A model generated the notes under the pieces. It was given only the letters and a program-made list of their open reading frames with translations. It searched no databases and was not told the DNA's origin. Source: JAKAXS01 sp965279065 (GTDB lineage: Bacteria; Pseudomonadota; Alphaproteobacteria; Rhizobiales; Hyphomicrobiaceae). Taken from it: a stretch of 64,000 bases of DNA. Made by a program: the position numbers and the translations under genes. The stretch lies in NCBI GenBank assembly GCA_965279065.1, contig OZ257134.1:434001-498000 (forward strand), in the 5' to 3' direction. This document shows, piece after piece, positions 51,607 through 59,001 of this stretch (positions within the stretch are counted from its first letter, which is position 1; every line of letters starts with the position of its first letter).

Positions 51607-52107
51607 ATGAGCCCACCCCTGGACATCGACACGCCCTTCCTCGACAGCGTCCTCGGTCGCATGAACGGCTTCCTCTATCGCTGCAAGGCCGACAAGGAAT
51701 TCACGATGCTCGAGCTGACGTCGGGCTTCGAGCGCTGCTTTGGCATCGCCGCCTCCGAGATCCTGGAAAACCGGGGCCGGTCGTTCGCCTCGCTGATCCA
51801 TCCCGACGATTCCGCCGCCGTCGACGAGGCCGTCGTCAAGGGTCTCCAGCAGCGCCAGAACTGGAACATCAACTACCGCTTGCTGCACGCGGCCGGCCAC
51901 TACGTCTGGGTCCACGAGGATGGCGGCGGCGTCTGGGATGCGGCCGATCAGGTCGCCTTCCTCGAGGGCGCGGTCTTCGACATGCACCACCTCTACGCCA
52001 GCCTGCAGACCCAGCTGGAACGCATCAGCCGCGTCGAGCAGGCGCGCGCGGCACAGGCTGCCGCCGACAATGCCGAGCCGGGCCCCGCGTCCTCCGCGGC
52101 GGAGTAA
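51607..52107 (+). CDS. Stand-alone PAS domain protein
   Basis: 166 aa. The PAS fold covers about 10-125: FLYRCKADKEFTMLELTSGF, FGIAASEILENRGRSFASLI, HPDDSAAVDEAV and the C-terminal strands NINYRLLHAAGHYVWVHEDG, of the PAS_3 type that often binds small ligands. A short helical tail (about 130-166) has no output domain such as kinase, GGDEF or HTH. It may feed a partner in trans. GGAG precedes the ATG at 51607. The ligand is unknown. Confidence 0.85.
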   Translation: MSPPLDIDTPFLDSVLGRMNGFLYRCKADKEFTMLELTSGFERCFGIAASEILENRGRSFASLIHPDDSAAVDEAVVKGLQQRQNWNINYRLLHAAGHYVWVHEDGGGVWDAADQVAFLEGAVFDMHHLYASLQTQLERISRVEQARAAQAAADNAEPGPASSAAE

Positions 52108-52178
52108 GCAAAGCCATTCTCGAATCTGGACGAGGCGGGTGGCCACATGAGCCGCTGCCGCCCTTCCACCTTTCGGCA

Positions 52179-52208
52179 TTGACATGCAGTAACATTACTG
52201 CATATTAG
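52179..52208 (+). promoter_or_regulatory. Promoter and ArsR operator
   Basis: -35 TTGACA (52179-52184), -10 near TATTAG (52203-52208). Between them lies the perfect 9-bp inverted repeat ATGCAGTAACATTACTGCAT (52184-52203). The ATG is 5 bp after the -10, so the mRNA is probably leaderless or nearly so. The palindrome covering the spacer is where an ArsR dimer would sit, giving autoregulation. Confidence 0.85.
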
Positions 52209-52213
52209 CCGCG

Positions 52214-52504
52214 ATGAAGGACGACCAGATCGACCTCGTCTTCAAGGCGCTGGCTCACCCGGAGCGGCGCCGCATCCTGATGTCCCTGCAAAGGCGGCCT
52301 GGCCAGTCGCTGTTTGAGATTTGCGCCTCATCGTTTGCCGAGAACGGAGAGCCGCTGTCGCGACAAACGACGTCCCAGCATCTCGAAATGTTGGAACGGG
52401 CGGGATTGGTGGAAACGTCTTGGAAAGGTCGAACCAAGGCCCATTCGCTCAATCTCGATCCGCTGCGGGTGGCAACCCAACTCGCGATCAATCGCTTGCT
52501 CTAG
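52214..52504 (+). CDS. ArsR family transcriptional regulator
   Basis: 96 aa, a minimal winged helix: DQIDLVFKALAHPERRRILM, the recognition helix LSRQTTSQHLEMLERAGLV and wing VETSWKGRTKAHSLN. It lacks the metal-sensing cysteines of the classical ArsR (only one Cys, in FEICASS), so it belongs to the non-metal group. It starts almost at the transcription start, with a perfect operator just upstream, and is followed 13 bp later by a VOC gene that it should control. Confidence 0.92.
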   Translation: MKDDQIDLVFKALAHPERRRILMSLQRRPGQSLFEICASSFAENGEPLSRQTTSQHLEMLERAGLVETSWKGRTKAHSLNLDPLRVATQLAINRLL

Positions 52505-52517
52505 AAGGAACACGCGA

Positions 52518-52913
52518 ATGCGAATCTACGTGACGAGCGTCCTTGTCGACGATCAGGTCAAGGCTCTGGACTTCTACACCAACAAGCTCGGCTTCGAAGT
52601 GAAGCACGATATACCCTTGGGAGAGCATCGCTGGCTGACCGTCGTGTCGAAGGAGCAGCCTGACGGTACCGAGCTTCTGCTTGAACCGGGCGCTCACCCC
52701 GCTGTACCGGCATTTAAAAGCGCGCTGGTCGAGGACGGAATCCCTGCGACGTCCTTCCAGGTCGATGACCTGGATGCCGAGTTCCAAAGACTGAACGGCA
52801 TTGGCGTTCAGTTCACCCAGGAGCCCATGGATGCGGGACCAGTGCGCATGGCGGTCCTTGACGACACCTGCGGAAATCTCATCCAGCTGGTGCAGATGAT
52901 GGGCAAACCGTGA
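52518..52913 (+). CDS. VOC family protein downstream of ArsR
   Basis: 131 aa of the glyoxalase/bleomycin-resistance superfamily: YVTSVLVDDQVKALDFYTNK, KLGFEVKHDIPLGE, TELLLEPGAHPAVPAF, SFQVDDLDAEFQRL and DDTCGNLIQLVQM. The Glu in LLLEP is the typical metal ligand; the usual His is in GEHRWL. AAGGAA precedes the ATG at good spacing. ArsR-VOC operons of this kind are common, and the VOC protein is presumed to detoxify or resist a small molecule. Confidence 0.9.
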   Translation: MRIYVTSVLVDDQVKALDFYTNKLGFEVKHDIPLGEHRWLTVVSKEQPDGTELLLEPGAHPAVPAFKSALVEDGIPATSFQVDDLDAEFQRLNGIGVQFTQEPMDAGPVRMAVLDDTCGNLIQLVQMMGKP

Positions 52914-52979
52914 CACGCTGAACTGCTGCAAAGGCTTGAGACCATAACGAGGCTCAATTGGAGAACCTCAAGACATGTC

Positions 52980-53414
52980 TCATCCGTCCGCGACTTGGCG
53001 TTTGCCCCACAGCGCCGGAAGGCTACGTGTCAGTTTGGGAGCATTCGCCTTAGCCTGCGCGTCGAATGTCCGCCGCGCCTTTTCGACCACCGGACGGTTC
53101 GTCTTCGCCCAGTCTCCGAGCGCCACCAGCGTCCCGATGAGCGTGCGCCCGAGCTCGGTCAGTTCATAGTCGACGCGCGGCGGGATCGTGGGGGTGACGG
53201 TGCGCGTCACCAGCCCGTCGCGCTCCAGGCCCCTCAGCGTCAGCGTCAGCATCCGCTGTGAGATGCCGCCCACTGCGCGCCGGATCTCGTTGAACCGCAT
53301 CGGCCCATCCTGCAGCAGGGCGACGACGTAGACCGTCCACTTGTCGCCGATCCGCGCCAGCACGTCCGAGACGGCCCGGCAGTCGCCGGTATCATGCATG
53401 GTACTGGGTTTCAA
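52980..53414 (-). CDS. HxlR family transcriptional regulator
   Basis: 144 aa. TTG start at 53414 with AAGGAGG and a 7-base spacer, clearly better than the ATG at 53399. The HxlR winged helix is MRFNEIRRAVGGISQRMLTL, TLRGLERDGLVTRTV and PRVDYELTELGRTL. A redox-sensing Cys is likely at Cys12 in DTGDCRAVSDVLARIGDKW, the position used by YodB and similar regulators. It is divergent from an azoreductase gene and probably represses it until electrophiles or quinones appear. Confidence 0.92.
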   Translation of the reverse strand: MKPSTMHDTGDCRAVSDVLARIGDKWTVYVVALLQDGPMRFNEIRRAVGGISQRMLTLTLRGLERDGLVTRTVTPTIPPRVDYELTELGRTLIGTLVALGDWAKTNRPVVEKARRTFDAQAKANAPKLTRSLPALWGKRQVADG

Positions 53415-53462
53415 AAGTGTGCCTCCTTGTGCGGAGTCTGGGCAGTCATCAATTTAGCCCCG

Positions 53463-53477
53463 GTTACAAAATGTGAC
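53463..53477. promoter_or_regulatory. Candidate HxlR operator
   Basis: GTTACAAAATGTGAC, GTTAC and GTGAC inverted with one mismatch, in the 126-bp region between the divergent hxlR-like and azoR genes. It has the size of sites recognised by HxlR dimers; by-eye assignment only. Confidence 0.45.
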
Positions 53478-53540
53478 TGCTGCCGCGGACTGTCAACCGG
53501 CCTCAGCGCCGATATCGTCCGCCCGAACAGGACAAAGCTC

Positions 53541-54149
53541 ATGAAACTCTTGCATGTCGATTCCAGCATCCTCGGCGCCGGTTCGGTCAGCCGCCAGCTC
53601 ACGGCCGAGATCGTCGCCGCCGAACGGCGCCACCACGCCGGCCTTGAGGTCGTCTATCGCGACCTGGCCGCCGCCCCGGTCGGCCATCTGTCCGGCGCCC
53701 ATCTGGCCAGCGCCGCCGGTGCCGTGCCGGAATCAACGGGCATCCAGCACGACCTCGCCGCCGGCCAGGCCGCGCTGGGCGAATTCCTCGACGCCGACAT
53801 CGTCGTCGTCGGCGCGCCGATGTACAATTTCGGCATTCCCAGCCAGCTCAAGGCCTGGATCGATCGCCTCGCCGTCGCCGGCAAGACGTTCCGCTACTCC
53901 GACAAGGGCGCCGAGGGCCTCGCCGGCGGCAAGCGCGTCATCGTCGCCTCGTCCCGCGGCGGCTTCTACGGCCCCGACAGCGCCATCGCCTTCCTCGACC
54001 ACCAGGAGTCCTACCTCCGCGGCATCTTCGGCTTCTTCGGCATCACAGATGTGACCTTCATCCGCGCCGAAGGCCTCGCCCTCGGCGACGACCAACGCAC
54101 CAAGTCGATCGACGCCGCCAGGACGGACATCGCAGGCCTAGCGGCTTGA
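53541..54149 (+). CDS. azoR: FMN-dependent NADH azoreductase
   Basis: 202 aa, flavodoxin-like fold: KLLHVDSSILGAGSVSRQL at the N-terminus (FMN phosphate loop), YNFGIPSQLKAWIDRLAVAGK (typical of AzoR), SRGGFYGPDS and a C-terminal FFGITDVTFIRAEGL. AzoR reduces azo dyes and quinones by two-electron transfer and protects against thiol stress. It is divergent from the HxlR gene. A strong hairpin follows. Confidence 0.93.
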   Translation: MKLLHVDSSILGAGSVSRQLTAEIVAAERRHHAGLEVVYRDLAAAPVGHLSGAHLASAAGAVPESTGIQHDLAAGQAALGEFLDADIVVVGAPMYNFGIPSQLKAWIDRLAVAGKTFRYSDKGAEGLAGGKRVIVASSRGGFYGPDSAIAFLDHQESYLRGIFGFFGITDVTFIRAEGLALGDDQRTKSIDAARTDIAGLAA

Positions 54150-54161
54150 TGAGTGCGGCGG

Positions 54162-54187
54162 AGCAGGACGCGCACGCGTCCTGCTCT
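54162..54187 (+). terminator. Hairpin after azoR
   Basis: GAGCAGGACGC and GCGTCCTGCTC, perfect 11-bp stem with a 4-nt loop, 13 bp past the stop codon. There is no T tract, so termination efficiency is uncertain. The remaining sequence to 54390 holds nothing I recognise. Confidence 0.65.
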
Positions 54188-54390
54188 GCTGACCACTTTC
54201 GTGACTGACCCGTATACGCTTGGTCGAAAAGGTGTGGACTGTCCTCGTGCTGGAGGCACCCTCTTCTGAGGAGGAGCGGCTGAATGCAGCGGCGTCGTCT
54301 CCCTCGACGGGCGTTCAACAGAGCACCACCTTTACTGATCGGGGCGAGCGTCTTGAGCGGCGAAGTAACTAAGGCACCCCGGCGTCACGA

Positions 54391-55923
54391 CTAATCGTAA
54401 CGAGCTTCTACCGAACACTTGATGCCGTTGAGGTGCAAAACAGTGGCAAACGCCTCGGCGTATGCCACGGCACGATCGTATGATTGGCTGGCAACCCTAG
54501 CATGGATGGAAACTCCAGACCGAAAATGGCTACTGGCTTTGCCCGATCGAACCGCCCATCGAGCAAAGCCCTTGCGTGCGTCTGGAACTCTAGTGCTGGC
54601 GAAACCGCAACCACCTTCCATAATCGGTTCGTAGCCCGAAACTTTCATGGGAGTCGGCACGCACGCCTTGGCTGCCCTCACGCCTGCTTCATGCGCAGCG
54701 TGATAAACAGCTTCCCACCGAGCGTCGCCGGTAGCGGTGGAAGGTACAATCGGAGTTTGTTCGTGATTGGCCTGTAATCGAATGCCGCGCTTCGCCGGAA
54801 ACGCTGTCGCTAGTTGCGGCAACAGGCCAGGCCTCAGGATCCAATTCGTCTTGATTGTCGCCACGCGGCCGTTCAACCCGAGTACCGGCATGAGACAATT
54901 GAAGCTGGCTCCATATCCGTCCTTCCAGGCTTTGATCTCAATATTTTCTAGGTTCGCCTTTTTAAGTCCCGCATAAAGCTGGCCCGCGAGATAACGCCAA
55001 TCACTAGCGCTGATACCCAATTCATCGTGAAAAAACTTCGCTTTGCCGCGGCCTTCAGCGTGCTCATGATTGAGTAGGTAACGGACGAATTTTGCTTCTG
55101 GAAGATCGGCTTCGAGCACAGCCTCATTCTCCCGCAGTTCAGTAAATAGAAATGAAGGCCCATTTCCCGATTCGTGCCAAGTTCGACTCAAAGCCAATAG
55201 CACGCGATCATGAACGGTATAACGGCGTTTCCCGTTGTATCTATCGGCCGACAATTGGCCACGAGCCGAATAGCAAGGAGGAGCCGGGTTGGACGGCTTG
55301 AGAGCATCAAGTCCGCCCTCGGCGATTCGCCGCTCGCCGTTAGGTTTGAATTGCTCCGAGCCCTCAAAGGTGGTCTCAGGAGTGCCCTCCCAGCTGAGTT
55401 CCATTGTAATTCGACCGTCCGCGATCACCGCAACCTCAACAAGTTGATCCACGAGCAACCGCTTTTGAATTGGATTGCCAAGATCAATTTCGACACTGCC
55501 AAGGTAGCCACTTGTACTGCGAAGGCCTGCATCAATACCCTCACGAAACTCGGCGGGCAACGTTACTGCAGTGATGCAATACACGTTTTGCCGCCCTAGA
55601 ATCAGTGGGAATTGTTCAAGATCGAGCGTGTGCCTCTGACAAGTTAGTGCGTCCGCTAAATCCCAAATTATCAATCCGTAAAGGTCCATGTCATGACCTT
55701 CCGTGCGGCTTGAGCCTTTCGAATCTCGCGAAACAGCGGTCACCCGCGTGCACAGCGCGCTAACAATTACGTCACCTCTCAGCACCGTTGATCGAGCGGC
55801 GCCCCGCGGGTCGACTGCCGACAGTGCCAGAAGAAATGGCGGTTCGAAGTCTCCGCCGTAATAATTCGAGACGTTCTCGGCGTCTGCGTTGAACAAAAAT
55901 GCCTGAGCTGTGGTGGTGGTCAT
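54391..55923 (-). CDS. Hypothetical protein with central DUF6883 domain, low-GC
   Basis: 510 aa. Residues about 272-378 match DUF6883: KFVRYLLNHEHAEGRGKAKF, FFHDELGISASDW, an AYG-like KDGYGASFNC strand, LGLNGRVATIKTNWIL and LLPQLATAFP. DUF6883 domains occur in small toxin-like or nuclease-related proteins and in polymorphic toxin contexts. The N-terminal 230 residues (with WDLADALTCQRHTLDLEQFP) and C-terminal 130 residues are unassigned. No signal peptide or membrane helix. Codon use is markedly less GC-rich than the flanks, suggesting transfer. No obvious antitoxin gene lies beside it. Confidence 0.75.
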   Translation of the reverse strand: MTTTTAQAFLFNADAENVSNYYGGDFEPPFLLALSAVDPRGAARSTVLRGDVIVSALCTRVTAVSRDSKGSSRTEGHDMDLYGLIIWDLADALTCQRHTLDLEQFPLILGRQNVYCITAVTLPAEFREGIDAGLRSTSGYLGSVEIDLGNPIQKRLLVDQLVEVAVIADGRITMELSWEGTPETTFEGSEQFKPNGERRIAEGGLDALKPSNPAPPCYSARGQLSADRYNGKRRYTVHDRVLLALSRTWHESGNGPSFLFTELRENEAVLEADLPEAKFVRYLLNHEHAEGRGKAKFFHDELGISASDWRYLAGQLYAGLKKANLENIEIKAWKDGYGASFNCLMPVLGLNGRVATIKTNWILRPGLLPQLATAFPAKRGIRLQANHEQTPIVPSTATGDARWEAVYHAAHEAGVRAAKACVPTPMKVSGYEPIMEGGCGFASTRVPDARKGFARWAVRSGKASSHFRSGVSIHARVASQSYDRAVAYAEAFATVLHLNGIKCSVEARYD

Positions 55924-55958
55924 AGATAGATACCCTGCGCGGAGCTGCCGCTCGTATC

Positions 55959-56543
55959 CTACCTCTTCGGCCGCGCAATCGCGTGGATCTCGATCACGAT
56001 CTCGTCGCCCACCATGTCGGCGTACGAGTCCATCTTGAACGCGCTGCGTGAGATCTTGGTCTTCGCCACGAACTCCTTGCTGCCGGCGCTGTACTTGAGC
56101 GCCGGGTCGTCGTGCGCCGTCAGCGTGACGTCGAGCGTGACAGGCTTCGTCACGCCGTTGACGGTGATGTCACCGGTGATCTGCGCCGCGTCCGCCGCCG
56201 TGGCCTTCACCGATCGGCTCTGGAACGTCACAGCGGGCTGCGTCTTGGCGTTGAAGAAATTCACGCCCTTGAGTTCATCGTCGATGATCGGCTGGCCGGT
56301 TTCCACGCTCGCCGTGGCGATCTTGGCGAACACCTTGCTGTTCTGCGGCGCGTTGCCGTCGAACTGCAGGTCGCCCTCGACGCGGCTGAACCGGCCGCGC
56401 TGCGTCGACAGCCCCATGACGTAGGAGAAGCGTACCTCGGAGCGATTGGAGAAGACGTAGCTCTCCGCGCGGGCAGAATGGACAGGCGTAACCACCAGCG
56501 CCACGGCCGTTGCCATGACGCTCCATGCATGAGCCTTGCGCAT
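55959..56543 (-). CDS. YceI family periplasmic protein
   Basis: 194 aa. Signal peptide about 1-27 (AWSVMATAVALVVTPVHSARA). The lipocalin-like YceI barrel holds an isoprenoid in homologues: SNRSEVRFSYVMGLSTQRGR, EGDLQFDGNAP, VNFFNAKTQPAVTFQS, TGDITVNGVTKPVTLDV and FKMDSYADMVGDEIVIEIHA. GGAGG lies seven bases before the ATG. It is transcribed in the same direction as the DUF6883 gene, 35 bp upstream of it. Confidence 0.93.
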   Translation of the reverse strand: MRKAHAWSVMATAVALVVTPVHSARAESYVFSNRSEVRFSYVMGLSTQRGRFSRVEGDLQFDGNAPQNSKVFAKIATASVETGQPIIDDELKGVNFFNAKTQPAVTFQSRSVKATAADAAQITGDITVNGVTKPVTLDVTLTAHDDPALKYSAGSKEFVAKTKISRSAFKMDSYADMVGDEIVIEIHAIARPKR

Positions 56544-56688
56544 GTCGTTCCCTCCGAACCCGCCGCTGCTCGCGGCATCTCACCTGCGCCACTCCCCTCA
56601 CGCCCGCCTATACATCCCAGATTGGGCGAAATTGCTGCAAGACGACGGATCCGACCCCGTTTGGCTTTGCGAGCAGTACAAATTTCAA

Positions 56689-56712
56689 CGTCATGCCCGC
56701 GCAGGCGGGCAC
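56689..56712. repeat. Single GTCATGCCCGC...GCGGGCA hairpin
   Basis: GCCCGC / GCGGGC with a 4-nt loop, a REP form common in proteobacteria. It lies upstream of the YceI gene in a 259-bp gap where I see nothing else. Confidence 0.6.
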
Positions 56713-56802
56713 TGGTTTCAGATTCCGCGCCCCGGCCCACCGCGTTGCTCATCTGCACAACGAAATCATGCGGACGCGGATGAAGTGCTGTCAATGGCAC
56801 CC

Positions 56803-57027
56803 CTACTCGTCGCTCGCCAGGTACACTGGGATGTGGCTCTTCAGATCATGTCGGAAGATGCTGGCTATCTCGCCGCCGCCTGATTCAGTGTTTTCAGGCC
56901 TGGTGCGCGCGAAATTGTACAGATCGTTTCCATCGACCCACCAGAAGCCGACGTAGGCTCCGCCCACTTTAACGCTGCCATCCCTGCAGAGAACGGCATC
57001 ACCGGGCCGCTTTGGCATCGTAGGCAT
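56803..57027 (-). CDS. Small hypothetical protein, 74 aa
   Basis: Soluble and mixed in character, with GDAVLCRDGSVKVGGAYVGF and DLYNFARTRPENTESGGGEI. The ATG at 57027 has AGGAGA seven to eight bases upstream, a good ribosome-binding site. Compact beta-strand pattern (about 10-40) with two Trp; no family recognised. Single gene in a gap between YceI and ubiB. Confidence 0.5.
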   Translation of the reverse strand: MPTMPKRPGDAVLCRDGSVKVGGAYVGFWWVDGNDLYNFARTRPENTESGGGEIASIFRHDLKSHIPVYLASDE

Positions 57028-57309
57028 CGCAGTCTCCTGTTTGCCTAGTAGCCTACTGAGACTCTACGACTGCTCAAGGTGTGGCGAGCGGGTTGATGCG
57101 TACTGGGCTAGGTGACACCAGCCGATCAATTCGTGTAACGTCAGCCCATCGGCCGGCTCTTTGGAAGACGTCGCGATACGAGTAGGCGTACCAGCAACTC
57201 CACCCTCCGCTAACCCGAAACCCCGGCCAAGCTTGACCCGCCCGCATCCTTCGTCATTGTGCGGCAGCGTTCCCTAGCAGCGGAATCGCCGGAAGGATCA
57301 GCGGGCAGA
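57028..57309. other. Intergenic region upstream of ubiB
   Basis: 282 bp between the divergent small gene and ubiB; it must hold both promoters. No repeat, hairpin or ORF that I would support. Confidence 0.4.
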
Positions 57310-58914
57310 ATGGCGAATGCAGTGGTCAATCTTGTGCGGCTGGCGCGCGCCGGCGTCGTGCTGGCCCAGCATGGCGTCCAGTTCGTGCCGCCCGGCCAGA
57401 AGGTGCCGCTGCCGCTGCGCCTTGCCGCCATCGCCACGCTGCCGGTCAAGCTGATCGCCGCACCCTTCAACTGGGGCAAGCCGCGCGACACGCGCATCAG
57501 CCGGGCGCTCGCCTCCCTCGGCCCCAGCTACATCAAGCTCGGCCAGTTCATGGCCACCCGCGCCGACGTCATCGGCCCGGAACTCGCGACGGACCTGCGC
57601 CATCTGCAGGACCGCTTGCCGCCGTTCTCGCAAGCCGAGGCGCGCCGCGCCGTCGAAGAGGCGCTCGGCGGCAAGCTGGAGGATCACTTCGTCAGCTTCG
57701 GCCCGCCCGTCGCCGCCGCCTCCATCGCCCAGGTGCACAAGGCCGAGGTGATCGACAACGGCCAGCGCCGCACCGTCGCCGTCAAGATCCTGCGCCCCAA
57801 TGTCGAGAAGCGCTTCAAGCGCGACCTCGACAGCTACCAGTTCGCCGCCCGTCTGGTGGAGCGCTTCCACGCCCCCTCGCGCCGCCTGAAGCCGCTCGCC
57901 ATCGTCGACAACCTCGCCCGCACCACCGAGCTGGAAATGGATTTGCGGCTCGAAGCCGCCGCCATCTCCGAGATGGCCGAGAACATTGCCCGCGAACGGC
58001 CTGAGCAAGTCGCCGGCCTGCGCGTCCCCACCGTCGACTGGCGCCGCACCGCCAAGCGCGTGCTGACGACGGAATGGATCGACGGCACCCCCATCAGCGA
58101 CATCGCCGCGCTCAAGGCCCAAGGCTTCGACCTCAAGGCGCTGGGCCAGACGGTGCTGCGTGCCTTCCTCACCCATGCCATGCGCGACGGCTTCTTTCAC
58201 GCCGACATGCACCAGGGCAACCTGTTCATCGACAAGACGGGCCAGATCATCGCCGTCGACTTCGGCATCATGGGCCGCCTGGGCGCGCGCGAGCGCCGCT
58301 TCCTCGCCGAGATCCTGCACGGCCTCATCACGCGCGACTACCAGCGCGCCGCCTGGGTGCACTTCTGGGCCGGCTACGTGCCGCCGCATCATCCCGTCGA
58401 GGTTTTCGCCCAGGCCCTGCGCGCCATCGGCGAGCCGATCCACGGCCGCACCGCCGAAGAGATCTCGATGGCCGATCTGCTCGGCCAGTTGTTCGCCTAC
58501 ACCGAAGTCTTCGACATGGAGACGCGGCCCGAGCTGATCCTGCTGCAGAAGAGCATGGTCATCGTCGAAGGCGTCGCCCGCAGCCTCGACCCCGGCCTCA
58601 ACCTGTGGACCGCCGCCGAACCCGTCGCCAAGGCCTGGATGGAGGACAACCTCGGCGCCGCCGGCCGCCTGCGCGAAGCCACCGAAGGCGCCACCACCAT
58701 CGGCCAGCTTCTCGCCGAGGTGCCCAACCTGCTGACCGGCGCCGAGCGCGCCGTCACCGCCTTCGCCGAGATGTCGCGCTCCGGCGTCCGCCTCGACGAC
58801 GACACCGTCCGCCGCCTCGCCAGCGAAAACGCCCGCTCGTCCCGCTGGCGCAGCCTCGCCATCTGGATCGGCGCCCTGGCGCTCGCGATCATCGCCGCGG
58901 GACACTTCGTCTGA
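57310..58914 (+). CDS. ubiB: Ubiquinone biosynthesis regulatory kinase UbiB (ABC1/ADCK family)
   Basis: 534-aa atypical kinase needed for ubiquinone synthesis. Family hallmarks are present: the KxGQ motif (Lys76-Leu-Gly-Gln79 in PSYIKLGQFMATRAD), the Ala-rich loop AAASIAQVHKAE in place of a glycine-rich loop, catalytic HADMHQGNLF and the metal motif VDFGIMGRL. A C-terminal membrane segment (about 512-530, SLAIWIGALALAIIAAGHF) anchors it to the inner membrane. A 63-bp copy of part of this gene occurs at 61868. ubiE and ubiG are not in view. Confidence 0.93.
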   Translation: MANAVVNLVRLARAGVVLAQHGVQFVPPGQKVPLPLRLAAIATLPVKLIAAPFNWGKPRDTRISRALASLGPSYIKLGQFMATRADVIGPELATDLRHLQDRLPPFSQAEARRAVEEALGGKLEDHFVSFGPPVAAASIAQVHKAEVIDNGQRRTVAVKILRPNVEKRFKRDLDSYQFAARLVERFHAPSRRLKPLAIVDNLARTTELEMDLRLEAAAISEMAENIARERPEQVAGLRVPTVDWRRTAKRVLTTEWIDGTPISDIAALKAQGFDLKALGQTVLRAFLTHAMRDGFFHADMHQGNLFIDKTGQIIAVDFGIMGRLGARERRFLAEILHGLITRDYQRAAWVHFWAGYVPPHHPVEVFAQALRAIGEPIHGRTAEEISMADLLGQLFAYTEVFDMETRPELILLQKSMVIVEGVARSLDPGLNLWTAAEPVAKAWMEDNLGAAGRLREATEGATTIGQLLAEVPNLLTGAERAVTAFAEMSRSGVRLDDDTVRRLASENARSSRWRSLAIWIGALALAIIAAGHFV

Positions 58915-59001
58915 GGTTGTCCGGCCTGCGCGCGGCTGGCACTTGTCGTGGCCGGCCATGCGAATGCGACGCGCAGCTCGTCGAATTCAGGTGGGCAGCC
59001 G

